Origin: Corvus cornix cornix
Lineage: Eukaryota; Chordata; Aves; Passeriformes; Corvidae
Assembly (NCBI RefSeq): GCF_000738735.6
Contig: NC_046345.1
Coordinates: 9,590,669 to 9,654,668, forward strand
Length of the DNA stretch: 64,000 bases
Direction: 5' to 3'
In this document: positions 1 to 12,400 of the stretch, in pieces
Layout of the letters: the number at the start of each line of letters is the position of its first letter
Numbering within the stretch: position 1 is the first letter of the stretch
Notes under the pieces: model-generated
What the model saw: the letters and a program-made list of their open reading frames with translations, nothing else
The model's database searches: none
Told to the model about the DNA's origin: nothing
Made by a program: the position numbers and the translations under genes

Positions 1-609
1 GAATATGGAATTTGTAGGCTGCAGACTGGTAGGGCAAGTATGACTTACAGTCCCCTCATTATCTTTGGTGAAGTTAAATTTTTAATATTATAAATCTAAG
101 TAAATGACATCTCTATGATGTCAGAATTGCCTTTAAAACTGACAGGATGTATGCTGCCAGAGATTGCAACATAGTTTGATTTACATGGTGGGAAAATGTT
201 TCTGTTTATGTGTCTTACACAGGCATTTCACTGAGATATCCTTCCCTGTCACTTTCTCTGTCACTCTGCCTGTTCCTACCTGGTGGGGATTCCCCTGGCA
301 GACAGCTGCACAGACATGATGTACTCATTTGACAGTGAAATGCTGCTTTATGCTTAAGTAATAATCCTGATGTTTATTTTCACAATATGACCAATGTCAT
401 TCTGCTAGATTTTCTGATCCATGATATCTTCAGCAAAATGTTGTCCTGTGTTTCCACCTTTGGACTGAGTTTTAAGTTATCAGCTAAAAAATGGCATTTC
501 AGTGGCACTACTTCTGTATTAAGGATGTGAAAAATGACTGCAGTTGTTTTGTGCAATGTATTTCTCACAGTAGCCCATAAAGGGCTCAGCTTTCTGTTTT
601 GCAGCAGGA

Positions 610-657
610 AGTAGTCACTCAGCTGCTAGCTCAGTAGTCACGAACAAGCTGCTAGCT
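610..657. repeat. Imperfect two-copy tandem duplication
   Basis: AGTAGTCAC at 610-618 and 633-641, each followed by AGCTGCTAGCT at 621-631 and 647-657. The two units are 23 and about 25 bases apart in structure, differing by a three-base spacer change. Function is unknown. Confidence 0.7.
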
Positions 658-1742
658 GACGGTGCATATGCCTTGGATCTTGGTTCTGGAACTTAAAAAG
701 ACGCTGAAAAAAATGAGTAAAATTGCAGTATTATGTGCTGTAATGTGTGCGAGTGGTTCAGCTGTCTGCTAGGAAAGCTTTCTCATTGTGGTTATGCTCT
801 CAGTTAGATTGCCCCAGAGGATTACAGAATCTCCATAACTGGAGGCTTCTAACAAAGAGCAGACAAATGTCTCTCTGGAGTCAGGCAGGGATGGCTGATC
901 CTGCCTCACACTGACATCTGTATCCTGAGGGCCTCAGGGGAGCTGCTGCCCCAGGGCAGCCTGTCCGAGCCTCAGGGCTGCCTGGAAAATGGAAAGACAC
1001 CTGCTCAGGTGGAGCAATTTGCACAGAATATCCATGGGTATTATATTCATGGTCTTTCTCATGCTGCTCCAGCCTTAGGTTTTGTTTGCTCCTTCTCATT
1101 CCAAGCGCCGCAGGTGTGTGCGGGCTGCTTTGCACAGGCCTGCACGCCACAGCTCGCCTCCAGTCCAGGGCAGCTCTGCTCACCTGGGGCCTTCAGTCAG
1201 GGAAAAGCAGAAGTGGCTGAGAAGCTCCAGGCTGGCAGTCAGCAGAGAGCTGGACATGGTAGGAGCGTGATTGTGCACAGGGGCAGAGTGCCTGGTGCAG
1301 GACACAATCCCTTCCAGGCTCATCCAGGGGCTGCTGTTCCATGTGGTTGCACTTCAAGGGTTCACTTTCTGGGAGAGGGAGAACCATTTGGCAGAAGAAT
1401 TCCACATTGAAGCTATTGGAAAACAATTTTATATTATACAGCCACACCACTGGTCGGAAGTATTAGTAATAGTCATTGAGTTTCCCCTTCTTTGCCCAGT
1501 TCAGGGGTAAGTATGATGCTCAGTGTAGTTCCAAACACTGCAGTCAGTTAGTTACATTTTACCTACTTCTGCCATTGAAATGCAGTCCTGTCATGTTTGT
1601 GATCCACACTTAATGAAATCGGCTAGAGAGCTTTCAAGCAGGTATCTTTTTATTGTAGAAAGGTTTATATATATTATATTAAATTGGACTATATTCAAAC
1701 ATAAATGTACTTTAATTACATTAATAGTTTAAACAATATTTA

Positions 1743-1748
1743 AATAAA
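1743..1748 (+). promoter_or_regulatory. Candidate plus-strand poly(A) signal
   Basis: AATAAA followed by GCACCATGTTAACTTGATTT, with T/GT-containing sequence downstream. It could end a convergent neighbour of BCR about 0.5 kb from the predicted BCR end. No coding exon on this strand supports it, so confidence is low. Confidence 0.2.
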
Positions 1749-2201
1749 GCACCATGTTAACTTGATTTAAATAACTGATTCAGCTTCCACACTGATTCCT
1801 ACAAAATCCCACTAATTTCATGCAGTGTTTGAAGAACTAGAGGCCAGAGCTGATTTCTTAGCAAATACTGACTACAGTTCAAGTGCTCTGCACACAAATG
1901 TAAAATTGACAAAGTCTGAGACGGGCTGGGTTTTGAAGCCGAACTCCTACAAAAGGATTCATACAGATCTGAACATGGACTGGGTTGCTTAGCTATTTCT
2001 CTACCTTCCGTGTAAACTATTTCCACACATTAAAGTTGTTCTAGTTTAGTTCTCTGTATTAACCTCTAGATTTTAGGTGATACAGCTTTTACCTTGTAAA
2101 ACAAGAAACAGCTTTTATTTTGAAACAGCAGTGTTAAATTCCATACCCCCAGCAAACTCAGCTGAATGCAATTCACACATTCAGAGTAATGTTGGCTCAC
2201 T

Positions 2202-2255
2202 TTTATTTAAATAAGACCAAAAGAACCTGACAACATAGATACAGGAGATTTTATT
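2202..2255 (-). promoter_or_regulatory. Candidate distal poly(A) signals of BCR
   Basis: On the minus strand there are two AATAAA hexamers, at 2250-2255 and 2202-2207. The first is followed by TCTCCTGTATCTATG and then GT/T-rich sequence, the usual order of signal, cleavage site and downstream element. Predicted cleavage is near 2230. No transcript evidence is available here. Confidence 0.4.
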
Positions 2256-2689
2256 TAACATTGTGTACAAAGAAAGGCTACAAATGCCTTAAGACATTTT
2301 TCCCCCAAATACAGTTTTTGGATCCCTTTTTCATACCACTTTTCTCAAAAAGTTAAAAAAAAAAATAAAATCCAGAATGACAATTTTCCCCTTTCCCCTT
2401 CTTTTTGGGCCTAAACTGGGAGACATTTAGCAGTATGCTTTCAACACTTTTCAGTATTAAACTATTAGGATTAGGTTTTCTTTCCCCAAAACAGAGCACT
2501 ATGAGATACTGAAGCACTAGCAACAGCAGGATAAAATGTCAAAAACTGACTCCCTAACATGGTAGTGTTTAAAATAATGCCAACAGTATTCTCGCTGATG
2601 AAACCCAAAATTATCCAAACAATAACAAGTTGTTTGTCTTCTACATCTGATAATTTAGGACTAATTACATAATTTAATTGTATTTATAT

Positions 2690-2700
2690 TTAAATAAATA
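2690..2700 (-). promoter_or_regulatory. AU-rich element candidate
   Basis: The minus strand reads TATTTATTTAA here, fitting the UUAUUUA(U/A)(U/A) AU-rich element pattern linked to mRNA decay. It would matter only if the long 3' UTR is used. Such matches also arise by chance in AT-rich DNA. Confidence 0.25.
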
Positions 2701-2802
2701 GTCTTAACTCCTTTCCTTGGAATTCTTCATGGATTATAAACACTTATAATACTAGAGATAAGAACAAACTACACAACTTACATAGGCAAGAGAAGGCTGA
2801 GG

Positions 2803-2814
2803 TTTTTTTTTTTT
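2803..2814. repeat. Poly(T) run, 12 bases
   Basis: Twelve T on the plus strand within the putative distal 3' UTR; A12 in the transcript sense. Confidence 0.85.
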
Positions 2815-5630
2815 GCTGGACAGACACAGAAAGGACAACATTTCAGTGTCCTGCTGTGACATCATTTTTAAATTCACTGTTTCATTGTCATGCTTTTCAG
2901 TTATCCCAACACAATAATTCCTTACCCTCTTTTTGCTACCTTGGTAATCACTTTTAGTACTCCTGAAACATTGGTCCCTGCATAGCTAAGTTTTATCCAG
3001 GATTCTGCAAGTTTTGTATGTGACTGTGAATCCCAAGACAAGATTTCTTTTAGACTGTGAGAAGCAGTAAAGAAGGCAGGGAGTAGAACAGGCTCCTGTG
3101 GAGAAGTGACCTTTTGCTATGGCAGCTTTTACATTACCTTCTACTATATATGAAATAGGGTTTAGATACAGATTAGTTTTCAGCTATTTGTATAATCCCA
3201 AATTAGCATAGTCCCTGTTTCTCCCAAAATGGGACTAAAATAGAGGAAGTTTGAGCTACTCTAGATCAGTATTTGATCACTTGGTTGGGTGCAGTAAGAA
3301 GGAACTCACAACTGCCTTCTGAGCCTCTCAAACTGCCTCAGGGGAGATGGGAGCACCCAAGCAGCAGCAAGGCCTTTGCTCACTGGTGGGCTGGATCTTC
3401 ACTTGAGTGGGCATCTCCAGGAAGCTGCTGGAGTCTCCTTCCAGGCAGGAAGCTGTTTTGTACACAAACCTGCCCTTTTGTACATCCACAGGGATATAGA
3501 ATGACATGTGGTATAAATCATTCCACAGATTAGAGAAACAGTCTTAGATTCTCAGAACATCCTACCACTGGGGAAGAGACCACAGCAGTTACACAAGCAA
3601 AAGCTCTAGCGCAAAATACACTTTTCTCTATTCTGGTGAACCATTTTTGACAAGAGGATCTGAGCATGATTGTGATTAAGACAAAGCAGTAGAGCAAACA
3701 CTTCTGCTAGGCTTGGGCACTCTGTAATAATATTAATTCCCAAATATGCATGAAATGCTGTAAATAATAGAATTTTACTTAGCTCACAACACAGCCCTGT
3801 GTGAGCCTAGAACTTTAGCACTTTCCCACTCTGCACAAGAAGACTGGAAATACTTTAATTATCTTCAGGGCTCTGCTCTGTAGCTCTGCTACAAACTGAA
3901 CCTCTTGGTGTGGTAGTTGCTATAATGCAGAATGATGTGAAGTGGTTCTGTTGGAAAAGGAGGGGTCTGTCTTATTGTGAGATGAAACATGGCAGGAGGA
4001 AAAAAATTGTGTGAAAACTGCTGCACGTTTTGCAGTGGTCTCCAGCGATGTCACTGTAAGATGGTAACACAAAGAGAATCAACAGTGGAGGCAAACTAGG
4101 CAATTTAATAATTTTCTAATTCTTAACAAGAGCATTTATGAATTTGCTTGACCTGAGAGGCATAAATCTAATGATACGGTCACGGAAGGAGGAGAATCAA
4201 GATGACACATACACTCAGGTTTGCTTTGGTCCTACTGCCCCAACCATTTTGTCATTACAGCTGTTGTGGCATTTTATCCTTGCAGCCCAAAAACAGACTT
4301 CTAGCTTAAACAACAGACCAGGTTTGTGGTTCTAGGAGCTTTTTACTTCCTTGTGGTGGTGGTTCACCTACGCTAACATACAGGCACTATGGCTGCTGCC
4401 TCAGCGGGGAAAAGGTAGAGAGCAAGTGATAAGCTTTGCTTTCTTAGCACTGAACTAATGTTCAGGAGCAAGAAAGAGGGGTTGCAGCACATCAGAACTG
4501 TGAGGCTGCTGTAGCTAAATTCCTGGCATTCCCATATTCATGTTTATTTACTGGCAAGAGAGCCTTTGCTCAGTTATCTAGGGCATGAGCCACCTTCTGT
4601 AACTCAAAATGAGAACTTCATTCTAGTCCCAGGCAATGTGACCTGAGCAATTCCTAATTTTACTTCCCTTTTCCATTTTTGTTGGTTTTATTCCCTAAAG
4701 ATTGTTAAGGAATAGTCTATTAAGTGCTTCCTTTACAGCTTCTGTTGATTTTAAGGGCAATCCATGGATTTAATTCTCTTCAATTAGAAAGTTCATAGAA
4801 CACACATGAACATTTATTTCATCCTAGGTCAGAATGCAGAATTGCTAATACTAGTCCAAGGCTCCAGTATCTCAGTTGCACAGGCCCTGTGTTAAAGGAA
4901 GGGAATGGTCCCATGTTTATTTTTCACTAACAGTAGTAGGACAATATTAGCAAAGACTACAAAGAAAAACATCCCTGGAGTAGAAATTTAAGAGGGCATA
5001 AACAAATGACTATCTCCAAGAATTTGATTAATTTGATTGTATCTAGGGATTGCCCTTTCAGATTTTTCTTCTTCAAGGAACAGAAGCAAATCCCCCCCAA
5101 GTTCCTGCATAAATGTATTTGTCTTCTGTTATTACAAGTCCCTGTCATCTTGAATTAAGGTAAAAAGAGAAAGGGGAAGTTTTTTTTCTTAAAACATTTC
5201 CCACTTTATACTAAAATTTCCGTAAGAAGAATGCCACATCTCATAAAGTTATCCCAGTAGGTGATCAAGCACTGAAACAGAAGGATTACCTAGTGAGGAA
5301 TCAGAGAAGGTTGAGTTTTTGCCATCAGACTTTACACATTTTTAAAACCACATTGGTCAGTTTACATTTTATACACACTTGAGAGAATGGCACATTAAGG
5401 CAAATGAACACATTGTGATGCCTTCCAGTGTTACACAGGTGACAACCTAATCTGGAGATCCACGTCTGCCTTAAAGAATAGTCCACATGTTTAAACAAAC
5501 TCATAGAAAACTAACAGGAACAACCATAAAACAGTTTTAAACAGGTAAAACGAATAAACTGTGAAAATCCTGCACCTCCCATAAATATCCTCTGTGGTTC
5601 CACCACCTCATGGCCAACACCACAAGAGCC

Positions 5631-5715
5631 ATGTGGCTCCACGCGGTGCCAGACGATTCTGCGTGCGTGCGATGACGGCAGAGCCGAGGCGGGCAGTGGG
5701 CACCGGCAAGGACAG
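5631..5715. other. Small CpG-dense block in AT-rich DNA
   Basis: About ten CpG dinucleotides fall in about 75 bases (around 5640-5712), including GCGTGCGTGCGATGACGG, while the surrounding several kilobases are nearly CpG-free. It sits within the putative BCR 3' UTR. The open frames over it do not resemble a known protein. Confidence 0.6.
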
Positions 5716-8404
5716 GCACCACACTGCTGGATTTTGCCCTTAGCTGATACACTGAAAAATAGCAGCATTAAGATACAGCCTGAAATAGCTTAGCTACTAC
5801 CTCAACTTGTTAAAAATGTGCAAGAATAAAGAACACCAGCAGCATTTGAATGGATGTATTTCAATTTGGTTTCCAACACTTCCCTCCCAGACAAAGCATA
5901 CACAAACACAAAGCTGACTCTGAGCTAGTAACTGTTACTTCTTTTCCATCTTTGAAAACTTTTCCCTTCATTTGCTTAACCTTTTAAAATTTTACTTAAA
6001 AACCTATTCAGTGTTAAAAAACCCACGAGGATTTTAAGGTAGTTTCTAAATGCCAGGAAACTGATGCTTATTCCCCTCTTTAGTCTGGAGAGACACAGAC
6101 TATCCTAGTCACCTGAATTTCCTTAGCTGAAAATTTAAACATTTCAGATTCCGGTTCCTGAAAGTGACATTTGTAGAAAAGTCTCTCCCAAACAGTAGAA
6201 ACTGAAGGAGCAAAATCTCCCAGTGCACACATAAAGTGTAACTTTTTGCTAGTTTGCTCTTGTGTTGTTTATATTGTATCTTTTAACATAGAAATTAAAG
6301 AGTTCAGTTTTCTGACAAAACTCACAAGGGAATGTGTAAGAGGAGAAATTGGAAGGCCTTCTCTACAGCCAAGTTTTGCATTTCCCTTTTTGTTTAAGTA
6401 TGATAAGGCTTATTAAAAAAAAAAAGTAAAAATAAAACACAAAAAAACCTCCAAACAAACAAAAAAGCCCAACCAACATCCTAGGGGAAAAAAACATAAA
6501 AGCTTTTTGGAAATACTTAATTTCTGAAAACATAAGACTATTGAAAAAAACTTAATTGCAAAATTAAAGGAAATTCAAGAAATCAATTCTCGTATTCCAA
6601 ATCAGTCCCTGATTTCATCATCAGCAATACAATCCACTATCTTTTCCAGCCCAAAATTACCAGCTTTGGGGAAAACATATTCATACTTAACAGAAATAAT
6701 TAACGGGTTAAGTTAAATTAACTTTTTTCCTTGATCCACATGCCTGCATGTTAGATAATGTTACATTAGAACTGAGCATTGTAATGAGAGACTGACAGCA
6801 ACAACCTGTCACAGTAACCAAAGCAAAAGCAATTTTCTCATGGTTACATACTATAGCAATTTAATATTAAAACTAACTTCCTATATAAATAAAAATTTAA
6901 AACTTGGGCAAAAGTAAATTGGCACAGTCATTGTGGTATTGCTTTCCAGTTTCAACCTGCAAGGAGCAGCCACAGATTCCAAACACCAAAGGAAAAGGCT
7001 ATCACCCAGCACCAGGTGTAGCTTGGAGATTTTCCCTTTTCCATGGAGTCATCAGCAATGCTCCTGCCTCAGGTCCATGCCCCCAGAGTGGGAGCAGGCA
7101 GGAGTGCAAGGATTGCTGTAGAGCTGCTAGGGAAAAGGGAGAACAAATACAGAGAAACAAACCCAGAGAATGTTTTACTGCTCTGCACAACATGGCTCAA
7201 GTTAATGTTTTTCAGGATTGTGACTAATTTTTACCTTCAAACAGGCAAAAAATGAAAATAAAAATTTAAAAAATCAAAATATTAAGCCTTCAAGTTTCCT
7301 TGCCTTCATTCCCTCCCTCCCCCAAACAGCACGTCCTACTACAGACATTTTTTTCTTTTTTGCGGGTTCAGAAGTTGGAATGTCATGGAAATACATACAA
7401 GAGAGAAGGAATTTCTAGTTGTACATTACATTACAAAGAGGTTTGCTCCCAGACCTAAGGAGGGAGGGATACTAAAGCAATGTTAAATTCCTATAAGAAT
7501 CCTTACAAAGCATGCAAAATATTGATATACTCACAAAATTGAAATTTATATTTTTTCCTTTCTGATTTTGCAACTTCACAGTACAATAATTTCTAATATT
7601 CTGCAGCAGTCAGAATTACAGTGACTACAAAATCATTTCCCTTTAATTTTTTCTATTTGCTTGAAACACTCCTTTGCAATTCTTTTTTTAAATTGAGAGT
7701 TTGTAGATCACCCATCAGAAAATGTGCAATTCAGCACAAAGAAGGGTCGCTTTCTGTGTCATATTTCCCTGCAAATGATGTCGACAACCTGACCCTACCA
7801 ACCTTTCAAAATCTTTCCCTCCCTTCCCTTTTTGTGCCGATTCTTTCCCTTGTCTTCCAGCCATACTTTTCTTCTCACTGGGATGATGATGGACAGATGC
7901 CATTAAATGGATGCTGCATAACTGGGTAGGAGTAGCGGGGGCTGGAATAGTTTAGGAAAATGGCATCGCTCCCACCTGCAGGATGTTTGGCACAACTGCT
8001 TCAGAGCCAGAATCTGGGCTCTGGATACCAGCAATTAGATTCTGCAGTTTCAATTCCCTGGACAAATACTGCTGCCCTTTTCACCCCTGTAGCTCCAAGT
8101 GATTTAGGGAGGGAAATACAAAACTGGTGTTTGGCCAGACCTTTTGTACTGCTAAATGGAGTTCCACAGAAATTTTTCCACTGCTCTTATTTAAAACAGT
8201 TGGAATTTCTGGAGAATCCACAAGGCATGCTACTTGCTAGATTGTCCATGAAGTACATTCTGGTGTTTTTTCAGAGTGTTTATATCTATCAGAAAAAGAC
8301 TCTTGTAGAAACAACGTACAAAGCCTCCAAAAATTCAAGTATCAAAAAAAAGATGTTCTGATAAAAGTCTGGAGTAAGCAGCCAGCCAAACTGAGAGCCA
8401 TTGA

Positions 8405-8425
8405 TTTTTTTTTTTTTTTTTTTTT
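8405..8425. repeat. Poly(T) run, 21 bases
   Basis: 21 uninterrupted T on the plus strand, so A21 in the putative BCR 3' UTR. An A-run in a transcript can cause internal oligo(dT) priming and imitate a poly(A) end in cDNA data. Confidence 0.9.
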
Positions 8426-8536
8426 AATCCACAAATTCTTCAATTACTTTTGCAGAGATAACATATTTTCTTTGGAGTGTTGGGAATTAACAATCTTCCC
8501 AATTAATTTACACTAAGTTTGGTGGGGTCTAAGGAA

Positions 8537-8542
8537 TTTATT
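8537..8542 (-). promoter_or_regulatory. Candidate proximal poly(A) signal of BCR
   Basis: AATAAA on the minus strand, about 835 bases after the stop codon. Use of this site would give a much shorter mRNA than the distal site. Downstream sequence is only weakly GT-rich, so support is modest. Confidence 0.25.
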
Positions 8543-9375
8543 AGGATAATATTGCCCCTGCTTCTATAAGCAAACAAACAACAGAATCACTGACTGTTAT
8601 CCTCCCTGCCTCTCTTTAATTTGCTGTATTTACTTAATTAATTTCATTGAGTCTGTCTCAACCCAACAAAACCCATCAGAAGTGCAACATAAGCAAGAGC
8701 AGGGCATCTCCTTCCCTGGGGTGTACAAACATTTGTATGGGAAAGGGTGGGTGAGCCAAAAAAACCCAGCCCCCAACCAGACAACAGTTCTAGCTGTACG
8801 TAAAACTGTTTGATTTCCTTAGAACCATATTCAAGACTTGAATTTCTGTGGAGAGAATTTTAGATCCCAGACCCTTCTCTTCTCCTTCCTCTTGCAAAGC
8901 AATGCTATTTTTGTGGTCTAGAACAGTACTTGAAAAACAGCAGTTATTAAAGACACAGTTGTGATATATCCTTTAACACCCCCTCACCCAAAAAGGGGTG
9001 TCCTATCAAGTGGTCCAGTAGAAATCTTGAAGTTTCTTTATGATAAATTAAATCCATAAAATGAGGAATACTTTCTGTCACAATCCCAACAAGAATAATT
9101 GCCACGCTCCGTGCGCATTCATCCAAGTGTCTACTGCTCCTTCTAGTGGAGATTCCGCACAGCTCTATCTCCGGTTAGTTCTGGTTCTACAGCACAAGGA
9201 GAGGTTTTTCTCCATTCTCTCCAGCTTGTCTCTGGTTAACAAACAGCAGAAGCTCTGAGGGCTGGAATTCCCTGGCACAGGAACAGGCCAGTCTGAGGAA
9301 ACACCAGTCATCTTTTTCCCAGGAGTGACAGAGTTATGCCAAAAGCAGTTTGCGTCCTCTTGGTACCGCAGGCAC

Positions 9376-9465
9376 CTACACCTCTGTGGAAAAGAGAATG
9401 CTTTGCCTCTTGCTGTCCGGGGTAGGGATAGTCTCTAGCTGCAGGAAGTACAGAAGAACTTGAAC
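9376..9465 (-). CDS. BCR: BCR exon 23, coding part with stop (PDZ ligand)
   Basis: 90 coding bp, 29 codons then TAG. The acceptor is tttccag|GTTCAA. It encodes VQVLLYFLQLETIPTPDSKR and QSILFSTEV. The last four residues, STEV, are a class I PDZ-binding motif; in human BCR this tail is known to bind the PDZ domain of afadin (AF6). ETIPTPDSK replaces human EAIPAPDSK. The exon continues into the 3' untranslated region below 9376. Confidence 0.97.
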   Translation of the reverse strand, partial: VQVLLYFLQLETIPTPDSKRQSILFSTEV

Positions 9466-12400
9466 CTGGAAAGAGAAACTACAAGGTAATACTAAAGCCC
9501 TGCAAGAACTCATTCTCATCCTGGCTATGTGAGAGCTGGTGATACAGCTCTCTCAGGGAACATCTAGCAGCTATGATTTAATACACTGTATAACAGCAGT
9601 AGAAATAGTAAAACTTGCAGTGCTTCAGAGACACTCTTTTTAGATTCCAGGTGGAACAATGGTGCTGGTGTTCCAGCACTGAAAAAATTAAATCTAGAAT
9701 TTGCCATTACTCAACAGAGAACATATAAACCAGTCTGACCCAGTGACACAGGCTCTGTGCTCCAACCCTCTGCATCGCCTTCAAAGGCCACAGTGGCCAA
9801 AGCATTTTGTTGTGCATCAGTGAAGGTGGTTTAAATGCCGAGGAGCATTGTGGAAACACTGCCAATTCTTTTACCCCAGGCCAGCAGCATGGTGCTGGGA
9901 CACAGCTTCCCAAAAACTTCCCATGCACAAACAAACACAGGATGCACACATACAGACATTCCTTCATGAAAAGCTGTATTTGTACAGATGCAAACTGACC
10001 TGCCTGAAGGAACACTGTGCTACAGTCAGTCTAAAATGTCTGTGTGAGGGCAAAAGTTGTTTTATGTTTATTAAAAAAACTACCATGAAAACCCAGTGGG
10101 ATAGCTGAGCCAGGCCTGCCACAGGACTGCACTTTCCCAGAAAGTGTCTCCACGAGATGCAATGGCACATTCAGGATTTTACCTGGGACATGACTTCTAG
10201 TGACCAGCTGTCAGTCATTGTGATGGGCTGGGTTGGGTTAGCAGGGATTTTACTGTCCTTCTCCGAAGGTCTGAGCAGTGTTGGTCCAAAGACAGTGGCA
10301 AGATTATGCAGGGACATCTTGTTCACACTTTCCCTCTCAGCAACCCTGGGAGAAGAAACAATGCACAAGGCAGACCTTTATAAACATCTGAGTTTTATAA
10401 ATGAGAAACTGAGGCACAAAGTTTAAAAAATTTTCCCAAGGGCAGAAAAGTCTGCAGCAGAAACACAGGTAAAGCCCAGATTTCCTGGATTTTAATCCAG
10501 AATCTCAATCACAAGATCTTTCATGTCTCCAGGGACAGTCTCTGGCATGTACAACATACTTAGGCAAATCAACACATTGGGCAAGCATTAAGCCAGCTTA
10601 ATGCATTAATAGCAAAAGCATGGAAATATTTCTTCCCAGTTACAATCATATTACAAAGACATAGACAAAATCAGAAAGACTTGACTAAAAAAGGAACTGA
10701 CAACTGCAGTTAAGCAAAGTGCTGGAATTTTAAAAATAGATCATACTGGATTTCAGACACCTTCTGAGACAGGGCTCCCTCGATCTTAAATATGGCCAAA
10801 GCTTCATGGTTTATACAAAAACCTTTCCTGGTCTGTTTATCCAGATGCAGGTACAGTCTCAGTGACATTGCAGCAGGAATCTGCATTTGCCATAGATAAG
10901 CCCTGACTCTTCTGTTACTCCTTTCCTCCAGTTCTAATCCTTTTTCAGTACGAGTGGGAATGGAATTCAGGATTTACTGCCTCACTAAGTGAGTATGAGA
11001 CAATAATTATCTGATGAGCATTCACAGCAGATCAGCAAATACTTCTTCATTTATGTGATTCAGCAGGCATTTAAAGAAAAGGCTCCACTTTTCAAAATAG
11101 CGATGCTTTACACATTAAATGCATTTCCCAAGGAACCACATATTACCTTTTTAAATGGTCCAGAAGGAAAAGGAATGTCACAAGGTTGGGTTCTGGAAGT
11201 GACAGCAACAGATTCAACATACAGCTCTCCTTTGCAACAGGATCTGAAAGTGCTACAAGACAGAGAACGAAACATCACCACAGGCAGCAAGCGTGAATCT
11301 GACTGAGCCATGTCCCAGAACAGCCAATACAGATGGTCCCAAAAGGACTGTGATTACATCATCATAGGCTGGAAGGTCAGAGTTGCACATCAATACCCCA
11401 CAGCATCTTGTTCCTTTATTTCACAAATGCATTAAGAATCCTTTTCTCTCAAGCAGTTCAAGCACTTTGAGACTTTCAATCATTGATGTTTTTCTCTGCA
11501 TCAAGATAAGATGAGGTCTATATCTGCCCTTCCCTCCAAAGGGGGCTTCCCTGAAGCCTGCCTGGGCAGTCAGTGTGCACAGCCCCAGCAGGTAGGCTGG
11601 CATTCTGTCCTGACCCTATCCTTCAGAAACCTGGGCTTTTGCAGCTTTCAGAGCAGCATGGCAAGTGCCCATATTCCACCACGTGGCAAGGTGATGTCAT
11701 TCCAACGCTCCATTCTGAGCTCCATTCCACTCCCCTCACAACTTGTTCCAGGCTTCTGTCCAACACTATAAATATGGGGTTTATGTTGCTTTAAGAGCAG
11801 CTTCCTATGGAAGAGTTTCCATTATCAAGGGTTCCTTGTGTGGCACCTACCAATGCCTTCAGCAAAGTTGGGATACAGCTCGTCTGTGAAGAGGGGTTCC
11901 GGCAGCTCCCGGAAGTACAGTTTGAGGGTGCCTGCAATGGCATTAACGTCCATCTCACTCATCATCACTGACACATCCTTGTTATCTGAAAGAGGGGAGA
12001 GCAGAGGCAAGGTAAAGGAACTCCTGGCCTTGCATTCCTTCTTTTCCTTGCTTTGGGTCTGTTTATCTTTTATCTCTGTCCAAATAGCTGGGAGCTTTCC
12101 TGTTTACATTTCTCCAGATTAAATGAGCAACCTTCCAGCTGAGAAGTGCTGCACAAATGATTGCAAACACTTCATTGCTTTACATCAAGCCAGGGAACCT
12201 CACCCTCCCAGGGCTAGCTGTGCTGTGCCAGCGACCCTGGCCGGATCTGAACAAGCCCCACTTGACTGTATTTATACACATTTCAACTTTTATTACTGAC
12301 AGCAGTTGTTATTCCAACTCCCTGCCTCTAACAGCTTAGAATAAGAGATTCTGAGATTCTCAACTCCCCATGGACTGCAGCTAAAGTACACAGGCAATTC

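Larger units (their letters stand above)
1..2229. other. Region downstream of BCR, no gene recognised
   Basis: No protein family is recognised. Positions 1-870 are ordinary AT-rich sequence with an imperfect tandem duplication at 610-657. Positions 880-1340 are more GC-rich and hold overlapping open frames on both strands of 85 to 133 codons, none resembling a known protein. Positions 1640-1790 are very AT-rich and contain a plus-strand AATAAA at 1743-1748. The stretch could be intergenic, or the 3' UTR of a convergent plus-strand gene that starts outside the window. Confidence 0.4.
2230..9375 (-). other. BCR: Putative BCR 3' untranslated region
   Basis: Below the BCR stop codon there is about 7.1 kb of mostly AT-rich DNA with no recognisable coding exon on either strand. 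I read it as the 3' UTR because it is contiguous with exon 23 and because the best poly(A) arrangement on the minus strand lies at its far end: AATAAA at 2250-2255, then GT/T-rich sequence about 25-45 bases further on. Several internal AATAAA signals (8537-8542, 4916-4921, 4813-4818, 4687-4692, 4543-4548) could give shorter forms; human BCR is known to give two mRNA sizes. The proximal part is safe. The distal limit is an inference and part of this could be intergenic. Confidence 0.45.

Noticed and set aside
1009..1410. 133-codon plus-strand frame in GC-rich DNA downstream of BCR
   Set aside because: Low-complexity Ala/Gly/Pro/Cys composition, competing frames on both strands and no recognisable domain or splice context.
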